The position numbers and the translations under genes are program-made. A stretch of DNA of 35,512 nt from Planctomycetia bacterium (GTDB lineage Bacteria; Planctomycetota; Planctomycetia; Pirellulales; Thermoguttaceae), in assembly GCA_030527185.1 (NCBI GenBank), contig JAUNBF010000038.1, forward strand, positions 1-35,512. The letters are read 5' to 3'. The notes beneath the pieces were generated by a model. It was not told where the DNA came from, did not search any database, and saw only the letters and a program-made list of their open reading frames with translations. Below are positions 1 to 9,380 of this stretch, one piece after another (positions within the stretch are counted from its first letter, which is position 1; every line of letters begins with the position of its first letter).

Positions 1-637
1 GTGAAGTAATATACCCATTTCCAAATTTTCTTCAAGGGGGGTAGGGGGAAATTTTCCAACTTTTTCCTATAAAATTCCTTAAAACTCTATTTTTCATAGG
101 GTTAGAATTTTAAATTTTATCTGAAATTTTATTTCCATCCACTCTGGAGGGTGAGAAACATCCACTTTTTTTATCCCCTTTCCATCCACTTGTCACTTGT
201 GGCCGAAATCCTCTTCATCACTATTTCTCTTTATACACTTCCCGATTTATCCTGGGACGATTTTATTCCCAGTCCCTTTACAATAGCTAAAATAAGGGAA
301 ATATGCCAATTAAAATCAACTTACCATAGATATTCTGGAAATATTTCGATAACTTTTTTGTTTATTTTCCCTTCCGACATCTTGCTTTTATGGCAGGATT
401 TGTTATATATGGAATAGATGTGGTGTATCTTTTCATTTCAAGGATGTTTTTATTTCGAGTGGCGTTGAAATTCCCATTCCCTTTGGCATGACCCATACGC
501 GAAATTGTTGTCGGAAGGGTGGTGATTCCAGAGAAACAAACGGCTGGAAAATTTCCACCAAACTTCCTTTTTCGATAATGAGGAGTCGGGAATTTCAACC
601 TTACCCCCTCAATCTGGTGGATTGACAGGATTTTCCT
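1..637. other. AT-rich region without a supported gene
   Basis: No reading frame here has a convincing start, ribosome site or recognisable product. The 88-codon frame at 151-417 has low-complexity hydrophobic content and no Shine-Dalgarno sequence, and a minus-strand frame at 362-778 merely overlaps the exosortase gene. The stretch from about 40 to 150 is very rich in A and T and contains TATAAA-like elements, so it may carry promoters for the exosortase transcript. No promoter can be fixed with confidence. Confidence 0.5.
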
Positions 638-1564
638 ATGACACAAAACGATCTTTCTCCCTCCTCCGAGGTGACAACCTGGTCCTTTTTTGGAATTTTG
701 CTGGTCGTCCTGATTGCAGCCTACTGGAACATGTTCCAGGAAGCCTATTTCGCATGGCAGGGAGGACTTTATTCGCATGGTTATTTGATTCCCGCCATTT
801 CCGCGATTCTTTTATGGCTGCGTCGAAAACCGTTGCAGGTGGTTCCGCCGTGGCAGCGGGGCGTCGGCCTGGGGGTTTTGTGTCTGGCGATGTTCCTGCG
901 TGGGCAATACTGTGCTTATACGGTTCTGGACATGTGGACGTTTGTTCTGGCATTTACGGCTTTGCTCCTCTTGACAGGCGGTTTTTCCATGCTGCGGTGG
1001 GCAGGGCCGGTGGCGGCGCTGCTTCTGTTCATGTTCCCCATTCCGTGGCAGATGGAGCAGGCCTTGCTGGTTCCGATGCAGAATTTTGCCACCACGGTCA
1101 GCACCCTGTTTTTGCAGATTTTCGGTTTTGTCGCCATTCAGGACGGGAACACGATTCACCTGGCAGATACCCAGATTGGCATTGTGGAACAGTGTAGCGG
1201 TTTGCGGATGACGACGATTCTTCTGGCACTTTCGTTGGCGTTGGTTTTGCTCAACGAACGTTCCAAGATCGAGAACGTGGTTATTTTGATTTTCGCGATT
1301 CCGATTGCGCTGGCGACGAACATTACGCGGATTGTGGTGACGGGGATGGTTTACTCGTTTTTCCCGCACAATCCGACGGTGGAGAAATTTGTCCACGACG
1401 CTGCCGGAATCGGGATGGTGCCCCTGGCAATTGCGATGTTGATAGGGCTTCAAGCCATTTTATCCCGATTGCTGGTGGATGATGAGAGTACCGACCTCCA
1501 GACGGAAATCATCGAAAATCCCCAAGAGGTTTTTTGGCGAGACAAGAAAAAAATTGAAGACTGA
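638..1564 (+). CDS. Exosortase / archaeosortase family transpeptidase
   Basis: Predicted 308-residue polytopic membrane protein with about eight hydrophobic segments. It carries the exosortase catalytic pattern: Cys186 in EQCSGLR, Arg231 in the NITRI segment and His253 in VHDAAG. Family members are thought to cleave C-terminal sorting signals of exported proteins, usually in lineages that make exopolysaccharide. The ATG at 638 is preceded by AGGA (627-630) with 7-base spacing. The acidic tail after residue 280 is probably cytoplasmic. The next gene downstream is a polysaccharide chain-length/tyrosine-kinase protein, a pairing that fits exopolysaccharide export. No EpsI domain is fused to it and no EpsI gene lies next to it. 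Planctomycete exosortases are often called XrtU, but the subtype cannot be set from sequence alone. Family call is firm; substrate is unknown. Confidence 0.93.
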   Translation: MTQNDLSPSSEVTTWSFFGILLVVLIAAYWNMFQEAYFAWQGGLYSHGYLIPAISAILLWLRRKPLQVVPPWQRGVGLGVLCLAMFLRGQYCAYTVLDMWTFVLAFTALLLLTGGFSMLRWAGPVAALLLFMFPIPWQMEQALLVPMQNFATTVSTLFLQIFGFVAIQDGNTIHLADTQIGIVEQCSGLRMTTILLALSLALVLLNERSKIENVVILIFAIPIALATNITRIVVTGMVYSFFPHNPTVEKFVHDAAGIGMVPLAIAMLIGLQAILSRLLVDDESTDLQTEIIENPQEVFWRDKKKIED

Positions 1565-1790
1565 AAAGTCCTCCACCCTTCCCTTTTTTATTATTTTCCT
1601 CGATATTCCTGAAAAATTTTTCCCATTCACCCACCTTTTTGAACGAATGTTTTTTGGGAAGCGTAAAAGAAGTCAAACCGGACGGGGGAACCATTCCTGG
1701 AAGATTCTCAGGAGTGATTGTAAGAACTTTTAGCGAGCTGTTCCTTTCCAGGACGGTTCATGGAACTTTAGCGGATAAGGTAGAACGATA

Positions 1791-4118
1791 GTGAACTCGA
1801 AAAACGAACAACTTCCGGTAGAAGCTGGTTTGCAGGGAGGCGGCGCTCTGGCTACCCCTGCCAGACCGCTGCGAGGCAGGGAAACGATCATTGTCAAGAA
1901 ACAACCCGATATTATCACTCGTGGCATTCGTCCCGTAGACTTGTTGTATGCACTGCGGAGACGCTGGTCTTTGAGTGTGGGGCTGGGATTGTTTGTGGCC
2001 GCGATCACTTTGCTGGTAGCGTGGTTTATCATTCCTGTCAAGTACCATGCCCACGTCTGGTTGCGGGTTGCCAAAAGTCGTCCCAAAATTCTGTACAATA
2101 CGCAGATGGAGGAACACTACCTCAACGACCGTGCCGCCCAAGCCACGTTGATTCGCAGTAGTATCGTGCTGGGTAGTGCGTTGCAACAGCCGGGAATTGC
2201 GCAGTTGGACTGCCTGAAGCATGAAAAAGACCGCGTGAACTGGCTGGCAAGTAATTTGAGTGTCGGCTATTTACATGGGACGGAAATTCTCCAGATTGCC
2301 ATTTCGGGGGAAAAGCCGGAAGAGTTGGTGAAGATTCTTCTGGCGGTGCGGGCAGCCTATATGGAAGAAGTGGTGGCGGTGGACCGGGATTTGGACACGC
2401 AACGACGAGCGGTTTTAGACCGTGCCCACAAGAATCTGGAAAAGATGATTACCCGCAAGGAGATTCAATACAAAAATCTGGCGGATCAGTTGGGGGCAGC
2501 CGATTCCAAAACCGCGTCGTACGCGAACATTTACGCTTTGGAAACGGTGGCAACGTTGCGTAACAAGGTCAATTCCCTCCGTTCCACCATCAGCGGTCTG
2601 GATCAGCGTATTGCTCTTTTGACAGCACGTCTGCAACTCTATCCCGAAGTGGCTGCCGAGGTCAATCCTGAGGAGAAGCGAAAAGAACTGGTTCGTCGCA
2701 TGTCGATGGGGGCTTTGGCGCAAGACCCGGAAATTTTACGTCTGCGGAACGACCTGGTTGCCTTGAACAACGCGGTGAAAGAGCAGTCGGCACGGGTACG
2801 GAATCCCGATTCCAACCCCAGTATCATCCGCTTGAAGCGGCAGATGCAGGAACGGCAGGTGGCATTGGAAACACGAGCCAAAGAGTTGATTCCGTTGGTG
2901 GAGGAGCAGGTTCGTCAGCAATTGGCAGGGGCGAACAGCAATATTCCCATGACGGAAGCGGAAAAAATTCGTGCCACGATTGAAACGCTGCGAATCGACC
3001 GGGCGGTCTATCAGCAGGAACTGGAAACGAACATGAAAGCGTTCCAGAACGAGATTGCCAGCACCGAACGTTTCAGTTCCGGCTCCACGGAGTTGGAGAA
3101 TCTGCGGGACGAGATTCGCCGCATGAAAAGTATGCACAACCAGATGGGGTCGCAGTTGGAACAGTGGGGAATCGAATCGATGGCCGCACCACGAGTCTCG
3201 ACGATCAACGAGCCGGAACTGCCGAAGATCAACGACTTGGATAACAAGCTCAAAATGATGGGCTTTTTGGGTCTGATGAGTTTTGTCGGTACGGTAATTG
3301 CGGTCAGTGGCTTCGATTTCCTTGGACGGCGGGTGAACAGTTCCGACGAACTGCAATTCGGGCTGGGCGTTCACGTGATGGGCGATTTGCCGCTCATTTC
3401 CCGTGGATTCCACCGACACTACCTGAATCAGAGCATTCAGGGGTTGCTGATGGAATCGATCGACAATATCCGTACTGCCCTGCTCCATCGTGCGGAAACG
3501 GAAAACATGAAAGTCGTTCTGATTACCAGTTCGCTGGAAAAAGAAGGGAAAACGACCGTCTCCAGCCAGTTGGCGGCCAGTTTGGCACGAACCGGACGGC
3601 GGGTGGTTCTCGTCGATGCGGACTTGCGTCGTCCGTCGTCGCACCGAATGTTCGACCGACCGTTGAATCCCGGGCTGGCAGAATATCTGCGAAAGAAAGT
3701 TTCGCTCGACGAAGTAATTACCACCACCCGCGTGGAAAATCTCTGGATTATCCCTGCCGGCACACCTCACCCCGAAGCGATTATCGCGTTGGCGCAAGGA
3801 GGGATGGAAGAACCGATGCAACTGCTGCGGGAACAGTTCGACTTCGTGATTGTGGACTCTGGCCCGGTTTTGACCGACGCGGACGTTTTGGTGGTGGGTC
3901 GTTTGTGCGACGGTGTGATTCTCTCCGTGCTGCGGGATGTGAGTCGTTTGCCATGGGTTTACGAGGCGTGCGAACGAATTCGCATGGTCGACATTCCGCT
4001 CATCGGAACGGTTCTGAACGGTGTCAGCTTCGGAAAATACCGTCCGTACTACTCCTCCTACACGATCGAAGTCTCCTCCAATCGTCCGAGAATCAAGAAG
4101 AGCAGTTCAGGAAAATAA
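1791..4118 (+). CDS. Polysaccharide co-polymerase / BY-type tyrosine autokinase (Wzz-Wzc-like)
   Basis: 775 residues. A Wzz-type chain-length domain begins with a transmembrane helix near residues 61-81, runs through a long periplasmic coiled-coil region (about 190-470), and closes with a second membrane helix near 487-510. A cytoplasmic P-loop kinase follows: Walker A with EGKTT (Lys587), Walker A' VVLVDADLRRP (Asp609, Asp611), and Walker B FVIVDSG (Asp689). The C-terminus has a short tyrosine cluster (Tyr750, 753, 754, 757), the usual autophosphorylation site in BY-kinases. By family analogy it controls length and export of an exopolysaccharide or capsule. The start is a GTG at 1791 with AAGG about 10 bases upstream, a weak ribosome site, so a later start is possible. 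It lies 226 bases downstream of the exosortase gene on the same strand and may be co-transcribed. Confidence 0.93.
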   Translation: MNSKNEQLPVEAGLQGGGALATPARPLRGRETIIVKKQPDIITRGIRPVDLLYALRRRWSLSVGLGLFVAAITLLVAWFIIPVKYHAHVWLRVAKSRPKILYNTQMEEHYLNDRAAQATLIRSSIVLGSALQQPGIAQLDCLKHEKDRVNWLASNLSVGYLHGTEILQIAISGEKPEELVKILLAVRAAYMEEVVAVDRDLDTQRRAVLDRAHKNLEKMITRKEIQYKNLADQLGAADSKTASYANIYALETVATLRNKVNSLRSTISGLDQRIALLTARLQLYPEVAAEVNPEEKRKELVRRMSMGALAQDPEILRLRNDLVALNNAVKEQSARVRNPDSNPSIIRLKRQMQERQVALETRAKELIPLVEEQVRQQLAGANSNIPMTEAEKIRATIETLRIDRAVYQQELETNMKAFQNEIASTERFSSGSTELENLRDEIRRMKSMHNQMGSQLEQWGIESMAAPRVSTINEPELPKINDLDNKLKMMGFLGLMSFVGTVIAVSGFDFLGRRVNSSDELQFGLGVHVMGDLPLISRGFHRHYLNQSIQGLLMESIDNIRTALLHRAETENMKVVLITSSLEKEGKTTVSSQLAASLARTGRRVVLVDADLRRPSSHRMFDRPLNPGLAEYLRKKVSLDEVITTTRVENLWIIPAGTPHPEAIIALAQGGMEEPMQLLREQFDFVIVDSGPVLTDADVLVVGRLCDGVILSVLRDVSRLPWVYEACERIRMVDIPLIGTVLNGVSFGKYRPYYSSYTIEVSSNRPRIKKSSSGK

Positions 4119-4153
4119 TCCTCCTCGTGCGTCACGGTTTACACACCTTGGCG

Positions 4154-4203
4154 CATAAAAAAAGCCAGGCGTTCAACTCCATAAAGAAAAAACGCCTGGC
4201 TTT
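4154..4203 (-). terminator. Rho-independent terminator downstream of tRNA-His
   Basis: A 13-bp perfect stem, AAAGCCAGGCGTT (4161-4173) with AACGCCTGGCTTT (4191-4203), and a 17-base loop. Read on the minus strand, the stem is followed by a run of T (the A-run just left of 4164). This orientation suits termination of the tRNA-His transcript. The stem may also stop readthrough from the kinase gene on the plus strand, although the T-run there is short. Confidence 0.8.
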
Positions 4204-4329
4204 CCGGTCCTCTTCCAAGGACGTAAAGGGTTGTAAAACAACACTTTTCGACGGTTAATGACTCCGCTCAAACGCCCTCATTCATGCAGGGGAAAACCCT
4301 TGCGGAATGACTGAAAAAAATAATAAAAG

Positions 4330-4403
4330 GGTGGATAAAGGGACTCGAACCCTTGACACCCAGAACCACAATCTGGTGCTCTGCCAACTGAACTACATCC
4401 ACC
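4330..4403 (-). tRNA. tRNA-His (anticodon GTG)
   Basis: The minus strand folds as a complete cloverleaf: 7-bp acceptor stem, D arm GTTC/GAGC, anticodon stem CCAGA/TCTGG with loop TTGTGGT (anticodon GTG, reading CAC/CAT), and T arm AAGGG/CCCTT with loop TTCGAGT. An extra 5' G (position -1) faces C73, the specific identity element of histidine tRNA. The CCA end is not encoded: the bases after C73 are C, T, T. It has its own promoter (4423-4450) and a terminator (4154-4203), so it is a single-gene transcription unit. Confidence 0.97.
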
Positions 4404-4422
4404 ATCTGAAAAAGACAAGTGT

Positions 4423-4450
4423 ATTGTAACAGCTTTGGAAAATTCGTCAA
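4423..4450 (-). promoter_or_regulatory. Promoter of tRNA-His
   Basis: On the minus strand, -35 TTGACG (4445-4450) and -10 TACAAT (4423-4428) are separated by 16 bases. The -10 box ends about 20 bases before the mature tRNA 5' end, leaving a short leader for RNase P to remove. Confidence 0.75.
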
Positions 4451-4459
4451 TGGGGGGAC

Positions 4460-4487
4460 TTGTCGAAGGCAAGAAATGGCGTACAAT
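4460..4487 (+). promoter_or_regulatory. Promoter of serA
   Basis: -35 TTGTCG (4460-4465) and -10 TACAAT (4482-4487), 16 bases apart, 49 bases before the serA start codon. It stands back to back with the tRNA-His promoter, the two -35 boxes lying only 9 bases apart. Confidence 0.7.
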
Positions 4488-4536
4488 TGGGTATTACGTT
4501 GGACTTTTTTTCACAACTTTATGCAGGAGTAGGACT

Positions 4537-6159
4537 ATGCCGCGAATTGTCGTTTTGGATTCCATTTCTCAAGATGGATTGGATTTACTGGAAGCTGCGC
4601 CGGGAATTGAGTATGAAGTGATTACCGGTCTGAAAGGGGAGGAACTTCGGAATACGTTGATGGAATTCGATGGCGCTATTTGTCGTAGTGGTGTGAAAAT
4701 TACCGCAGACGTGCTGGAAGGAAACCATCGGCTCAAAGCGATTGCGCGGGCGGGCGTTGGGACGGATAACATCGACAAAAATATGGCGACGCGGCTGGGA
4801 ATCATCGTCATGAACACGCCGGGCGGAAATACGCTTTCCACGGCAGAACACGCGTTGGCGTTGATGTTGGGTCTTTCCCGAAACATTGCTCCGGCCTACC
4901 AGTCGCTCATTGAGGGTCGTTGGGATCGGAAACTGTTCATGGGAACGCAGCTGGCGGGCAAAACGCTCGGAATTATCGGGCTGGGGCGGATTGGTCGTGC
5001 CATTGCCATTCGGGCGCGGGCGATGGAGATGAAACTGGTCGGTTACGATCCCTTCATGTCGGATACGCTGGCGGAGGAGATGGGAATCAAGATGTTCCGT
5101 TCGTATCGGGATATGTTGCCGTACTGCGATTATCTGACGGTGCATACGCCGCTGACGGACGAGACGCGGGGGATGATTTCGACGGAAGAAATTGCCATGT
5201 TGCCGAAAGGGGCACGGCTGATCAACTGTGCTCGCGGCGGGATTTACGACGAAGCGGCCATGGTGGAAGGGCTGAAAAGCGGTCATTTGGGCGGAGTTGC
5301 GCTGGATGTGTATCCTGAGGAACCGTGCAAATCGAATCCGTTGTTTGGAATGCCGAACGTTTTGTGTACCCCCCACCTGGGTGCCAGCACGGAAGAGGCT
5401 CAGACGAACGTGGCGTTGGAGGCGGTGGAGTTGTTGATCGATTATTTCACCACAGGAACGATCAATTCGGCGGTCAACATGACGCCGTTGGATGGAAAAG
5501 TACTCTCGGAGATGAAGGGGAGCCTGCTGTTGGCCTGGCGTTTGGGACTTCTGGCGTCGCAGTTGGAAAAAGGTCGCGTCACGCGGTGTACCATCAATTA
5601 TCGGGGTGAGATTGCCAGAAAAGTCACGTCGCTCGTTTCCGGGGCACTGGCTGCCGGGCTGCTCACCAAAGCGACGGGGGGCGAGGCGAACATCGTCAAC
5701 GCGAAGATGTTGCTGAAAGAGCGTGGCATTGAGTTGAACGAGCAAAAATCGTCCGACCGCAGCACGTTCAGCTCGCTGATTACCGTCGAGTTGACCACGG
5801 AAAATGGCAAAACGACGATTGCGGGAACGCTCTTTGGCAATTCGATGGCACGGTTGGTGCAGGTGAACGATTTTCGGCTGGAAGCGTATCTGGATGGCAA
5901 TCTCTGCATCTTCACGCACGACGACATCCCCGGTGTCATTGGCAGAATCGGAACGGTTTTTGGCCGCGACAATGTGAACATTTCGCAGTTGTCGGTGGGG
6001 CGTCCCTCCAGCCGTACCGTTGGAAAAGCGTTGGGCGTTTTGGGGCTTGATTCCAAACCACCCGTGGCGGCCATCAGCGAATTCCAGAAAGTCGAAGGTG
6101 TCACCAAAGTTATCTTTGCGGCCTTGCCGGAAGCTGATGAGACTCCTGACTGGCTCTGA
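4537..6159 (+). CDS. serA: D-3-phosphoglycerate dehydrogenase
   Basis: 540 residues, the length of the long-form PGDH. It oxidises 3-phosphoglycerate to 3-phosphohydroxypyruvate with NAD, the first step of serine synthesis. Visible parts: an N-terminal substrate-binding half, a Rossmann NAD site GLGRIG (148-153), catalytic Arg233 (CARGG), Glu262 (VYPEEP) and His280 (TPHLGAS), then an ASB-type intervening domain and a C-terminal ACT domain from about 455 (DDIPGVIGRIG) that usually mediates serine feedback. The reading frame stays open back to 4435, but the ATG at 4537 is chosen because AGGAG sits 7 bases upstream, the protein then begins like its family, and the promoter (-10 at 4482-4487) lies inside the extended frame. 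The gene has its own promoter and terminator and so appears monocistronic. Confidence 0.96.
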   Translation: MPRIVVLDSISQDGLDLLEAAPGIEYEVITGLKGEELRNTLMEFDGAICRSGVKITADVLEGNHRLKAIARAGVGTDNIDKNMATRLGIIVMNTPGGNTLSTAEHALALMLGLSRNIAPAYQSLIEGRWDRKLFMGTQLAGKTLGIIGLGRIGRAIAIRARAMEMKLVGYDPFMSDTLAEEMGIKMFRSYRDMLPYCDYLTVHTPLTDETRGMISTEEIAMLPKGARLINCARGGIYDEAAMVEGLKSGHLGGVALDVYPEEPCKSNPLFGMPNVLCTPHLGASTEEAQTNVALEAVELLIDYFTTGTINSAVNMTPLDGKVLSEMKGSLLLAWRLGLLASQLEKGRVTRCTINYRGEIARKVTSLVSGALAAGLLTKATGGEANIVNAKMLLKERGIELNEQKSSDRSTFSSLITVELTTENGKTTIAGTLFGNSMARLVQVNDFRLEAYLDGNLCIFTHDDIPGVIGRIGTVFGRDNVNISQLSVGRPSSRTVGKALGVLGLDSKPPVAAISEFQKVEGVTKVIFAALPEADETPDWL

Positions 6160-6217
6160 AAAGAGTGAGAAAATGTTTTCTTTTTATCCGTTTTGGAAAA
6201 AGGGAAAACGATTCGTG

Positions 6218-6253
6218 AGAGAAAATCCTCCCCAAAGGGTTTTCTCTTTTTTT
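6218..6253 (+). terminator. Rho-independent terminator of serA
   Basis: Stem AGAGAAAA plus TCC (6218-6228) pairs with GGG plus TTTTCTCT (6237-6247), the inner step being a T-G wobble. The loop is 8 bases and the stem is followed by further T to 6253. Confidence 0.85.
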
Positions 6254-6361
6254 ATCTTTTTCCAGAGTTTCCGATTTTCCGTTCCAGTCTCTCTTGATGC
6301 GGGGGTTTGGGTTTCTTTTTCAAAAAGGAGGGGAAACCGGGACAAATTTTGAACCGGGGTA

Positions 6362-6390
6362 TTGTCAAAGCGACTGAAAACACATACAAT
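6362..6390 (+). promoter_or_regulatory. Promoter of the HD/OB nuclease gene
   Basis: -35 TTGTCA (6362-6367) and -10 TACAAT (6385-6390) with the ideal 17-base spacer. It lies inside the extended open frame that begins at 6307 and therefore argues for the internal ATG at 6430 as the true start. Confidence 0.75.
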
Positions 6391-6429
6391 AAGTGGCTGG
6401 TAACAGAAAGTCCAGAAGGGAAGCAGGGA

Positions 6430-7446
6430 ATGATACAGGTTCAAAAATTATCTCAGTGGCCGGATGGGGAAGTGGCCGATACGTTTGTTCTTTTTACGGC
6501 ACGGGAACAGATGTTTACACGTGACAAGAAACCGTACTGGCGGGTGACATTTCGGGATGACACGCGGGAAATCAGCTTTCCAATTTGGGAAAATTCACCG
6601 TTTGCCATCGATTGTCGGGAAGTCTGGGTTCTGGGAAAGTATTACAAAATTCGTGCCATGCTGCGTCAGACGAAGTATGGGCCGAATCTGGAAATCCAAC
6701 GGATTCGGGAGGCAACCGACGCGGATATTCCTGATGGTTTTGATCCACAGATGGGGTTGGTGAAATCGAGTTTCGATCCGGTGGAAATGTATGCCGAGAT
6801 ATTGCAGACGCTGCGGGAGGCCATTTCCGAACCGGGACTTTTCCCATTGGTGGAGTATCTTTTTGAGAAACATCACGACGCGATTCTCACCGCGTCGGCG
6901 GCGCAGGGAAAACATCACGCCACGGCAGGTGGTTTTCTGGAACATACCCGAAATGTCCTGCGAACGGCCTTGTGGCTGGCGGATCGGTACGCGGTTCTTG
7001 TGCCGACGAATCCGCCGTTGAATCGTGGGGTGGTGGCTGCCGCGGCGGCTTTGCACGATATTGGAAAACTTCGTGAATTGCGACAAACGCCTGCCGGTTT
7101 TGAATATACTTCCGAGGGAATGCTCCTGGGGCACATCGTCATGGGACGGGATTACGTTCGTGACGCGGCACGGGAATTGCGGGAAAAAGACCCTGACTTT
7201 CATCTCGAAGAAGAGACGCAATTGCGGCTGGAACATGCCATTCTTTCTCACCAACGGTTGCCGGAGTGGGGTTCGCCGAAACCAAACATGACGCCGGAAT
7301 CGTTGTTGGTACACTACGCCGACGATATTGATGCCAAATATTACATCATGGCCAAAGTCCTGGAGGAAGCGTCTCCCGAAGTGGAGTATACCGACAACCG
7401 TAACCTCTTGCGGCAAACCGTTTTTCGTGGCTTGAAAACCTCCTGA
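6430..7446 (+). CDS. HD-domain, OB-fold 3'-5' exoribonuclease, YhaM-like
   Basis: 338 residues from the ATG at 6430. The N-terminal 110 residues resemble an OB-fold nucleic-acid-binding domain (a beta-rich stretch ending near NLEIQRIREA). The C-terminal half is an HD phosphohydrolase domain: His172 (GGFLEHT), His209-Asp210 (ALHDIGK), His235 (LLGHIV), His274 (ILSHQR) and a late Asp in HYADDIDAKY. This order matches the YhaM/CBF1 family, metal-dependent 3'-5' exonucleases acting on single-stranded RNA or DNA. The frame is open from 6307, but a 17-spaced promoter lies at 6362-6390 and a purine-rich AGAAGGGAAG stretch precedes 6430. It converges with the giant minus-strand gene, a terminator hairpin lying between. 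The family call is strong; the exact substrate is inferred. Confidence 0.88.
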   Translation: MIQVQKLSQWPDGEVADTFVLFTAREQMFTRDKKPYWRVTFRDDTREISFPIWENSPFAIDCREVWVLGKYYKIRAMLRQTKYGPNLEIQRIREATDADIPDGFDPQMGLVKSSFDPVEMYAEILQTLREAISEPGLFPLVEYLFEKHHDAILTASAAQGKHHATAGGFLEHTRNVLRTALWLADRYAVLVPTNPPLNRGVVAAAAALHDIGKLRELRQTPAGFEYTSEGMLLGHIVMGRDYVRDAARELREKDPDFHLEEETQLRLEHAILSHQRLPEWGSPKPNMTPESLLVHYADDIDAKYYIMAKVLEEASPEVEYTDNRNLLRQTVFRGLKTS

Positions 7447-7458
7447 AACGGTGTCGAT

Positions 7459-7495
7459 AAAAAAACATGGCGAAGAAAAGTCTCTCCGCCATGTT
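7459..7495 (-). terminator. Rho-independent terminator of the giant surface-protein gene
   Basis: 9-bp stem AACATGGCG (7464-7472) with CGCCATGTT (7487-7495) and a 14-base loop. On the minus strand it is followed by seven T, 28 bases past the stop codon of the giant gene. It may also limit readthrough from the nuclease gene coming from the left. Confidence 0.8.
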
Positions 7496-7522
7496 GCGTT
7501 TCCTGAAAATCAATTTCCAGAA

Positions 7523-9380
7523 CTATTTCTCACTAAAAGCTCTTTCAACAAATTCGTTAAATGCCAGGAAATTGACTTCCACGTCATTTCCCCGCAACTG
7601 TCTCATTCCATCCACTTCCCCTTTCTCGGTAAAGATTTCATCGTAAATCACGGAATCTTTGCCACCGAAGAGGGAGTACGCATAAGCTTTGCGGAATCCG
7701 CTCACCTGATTGTAGAAACTGTTGCCGGAGAAGAGGATTTCCTCCTGTTTCACCGTTAGCGTATCATTTCCTTTGCTGTCGTAAAGGATGACGGTATCCT
7801 CACCACCGCGACTTTCGATCGTCATGTTGGCAAAGCCGGTTGCGGTGACGGAGTTACCACGATCACTGACCATCGTTGCCCACTGCGAACGAACCGCCGC
7901 CGTGTCTTTTCCATCCGTATCGGTTATCTTCAGCGTATCGTTACCGCCCGATGTCCGATAGAGTTGGATGGTCTGAACCTGGCTGACCTGGCAGGAAAGT
8001 CCCTGGGCTGTCCAGGTGAGCGATCCTGGCGTCATTTCAAACACGTCGTCGCCTGCAGAATCGTAAGCGAAGAGTTGGTCTTTTCCGCCCGCGCCATCGA
8101 GTGTGACGTTGGCAAAGCCGAGCAGCGAATAGTCCGCCACGCCCAATTTCGCGGAAATTTCGCCCGCTTTCAGGACGAATCGATCGGCTCCTTCCGTGCC
8201 TGTGAGGTTCAGCGTACCGTTTTCGCTCTCGATTTCCACGTTGCTGAAACCTTCCACTGTACTGTCGCCAAACGTCACTTTGCCGCCATTGACGGTAAAT
8301 TCACTTCCCGTGATTCGAGCCGTGTCATTCCCGCCGTTTTGACTGGAAATGTCGAAATTGGCAAAGCCGAGGGTGATAATACTGTAGTTGGTTCCTGAAA
8401 GTGTCGCACCGGAACCATCGACCACCAACGTGTCGTTTCCAACCGAGTCGAGTAGCGTTGCCGTTCCCGTTCCTGTAATCGTCGCGTTTGCGAAGCCGAC
8501 AAAGGTCCGTCCGGCAAAGGTGATTTCCTCTGCCGATGCCGTGACATCTCCCGTGCCAGTGAGCGTCAGGGAAGATTCGCTCAGATTCATCTCCGCCAGA
8601 CCTTGAACCGTGACCGTTCCAAAGCCTGCCGACGAGAACGAATCGTTCCACGTCAATTGATTTCCATCCGCGGCAAAGGTGCCCGACGCCACATTCCAGA
8701 CAACCGTGTCTTCCGCGCTTCCCGTCGCCGCGATATTGGCAAAGCCGTTGAGCGTGACAGAATATCCGCTTCCTGTCAACGTCGCCTTGTCCGCCGCCAC
8801 GTTCAGGTTGTCCACCCCTGCCGTTGTGGCGAGTTGTGCCGTACTCTGCTTACCCGTGGCATTGGCCGTAATCGCGTGGCAGCCATTCACCTGAACCGTC
8901 ATGCCGCCAGTAACCAGCGAGGCGGAGGTTCCTGAGGCGGTGAAGAGGTCTCCCTCGCCCGCGTTCATCGTGACCGAGGCCGTCCCCGTTCCGTTGAACA
9001 ACACTTCCGAAGCACCATTAATCGTCAGGGAGTAGTTCGTTCCTTTCACGATAACCGTATTGCCGGAAACCGTGACGGTCTCGTTCCCCTGGCCGGTAAT
9101 AATCACCGTGTTCTGGGTATTTTCAGTCGCGTTGTAAACGTAGTTTTTCCCCGTCTCCGACAACTTCGCGCCATTGAGCAGAACATCGCTTGCCGAGTTG
9201 AAAATCAATCGGTTGGCCGCGTTTTCCGCCCCGGTAATCGTCACCTGATTCGACGACGAGGAAACCGTACCACCACCATTGACCAAGGAGGCGTAATTCT
9301 TGTTGTAACTCTGCTGATACGACTCCGAGACGACCGTATTGCCACGTCCGGTACCTCCCGTCGGGGCTACGTAATTCGGC
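7523..9380 (-). other. C-terminal Gly/Asp-rich beta-repeat region of the giant protein
   Basis: Roughly residues 4492-5110. It begins after a Gly/Ser/Thr-rich linker and consists of short beta-strand repeats. Recurrent elements are GFANV/GFANM/GFSNV, GGNDT/GGKDQ and YDSxGNDTL, at irregular intervals of 40-70 residues. This resembles the RTX-like C-terminal regions of other planctomycete giant proteins, and the Gly-Asn-Asp clusters suggest calcium binding. The final residues (NFLAFNEFVERAF) form an aromatic, possibly amphipathic end but not a known sorting signal. Confidence 0.7.

Noticed and set aside
362..778. 138-codon minus frame at the left end
   Set aside because: Overlaps the exosortase start and has no recognisable content or ribosome site.
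4435..4536. 34-codon N-terminal extension of SerA
   Set aside because: It overlaps the serA promoter and lacks a ribosome site; the ATG at 4537 has AGGAG.
6307..6429. 41-codon extension of the HD/OB nuclease
   Set aside because: A well-spaced promoter lies within it, so it is unlikely to be transcribed.
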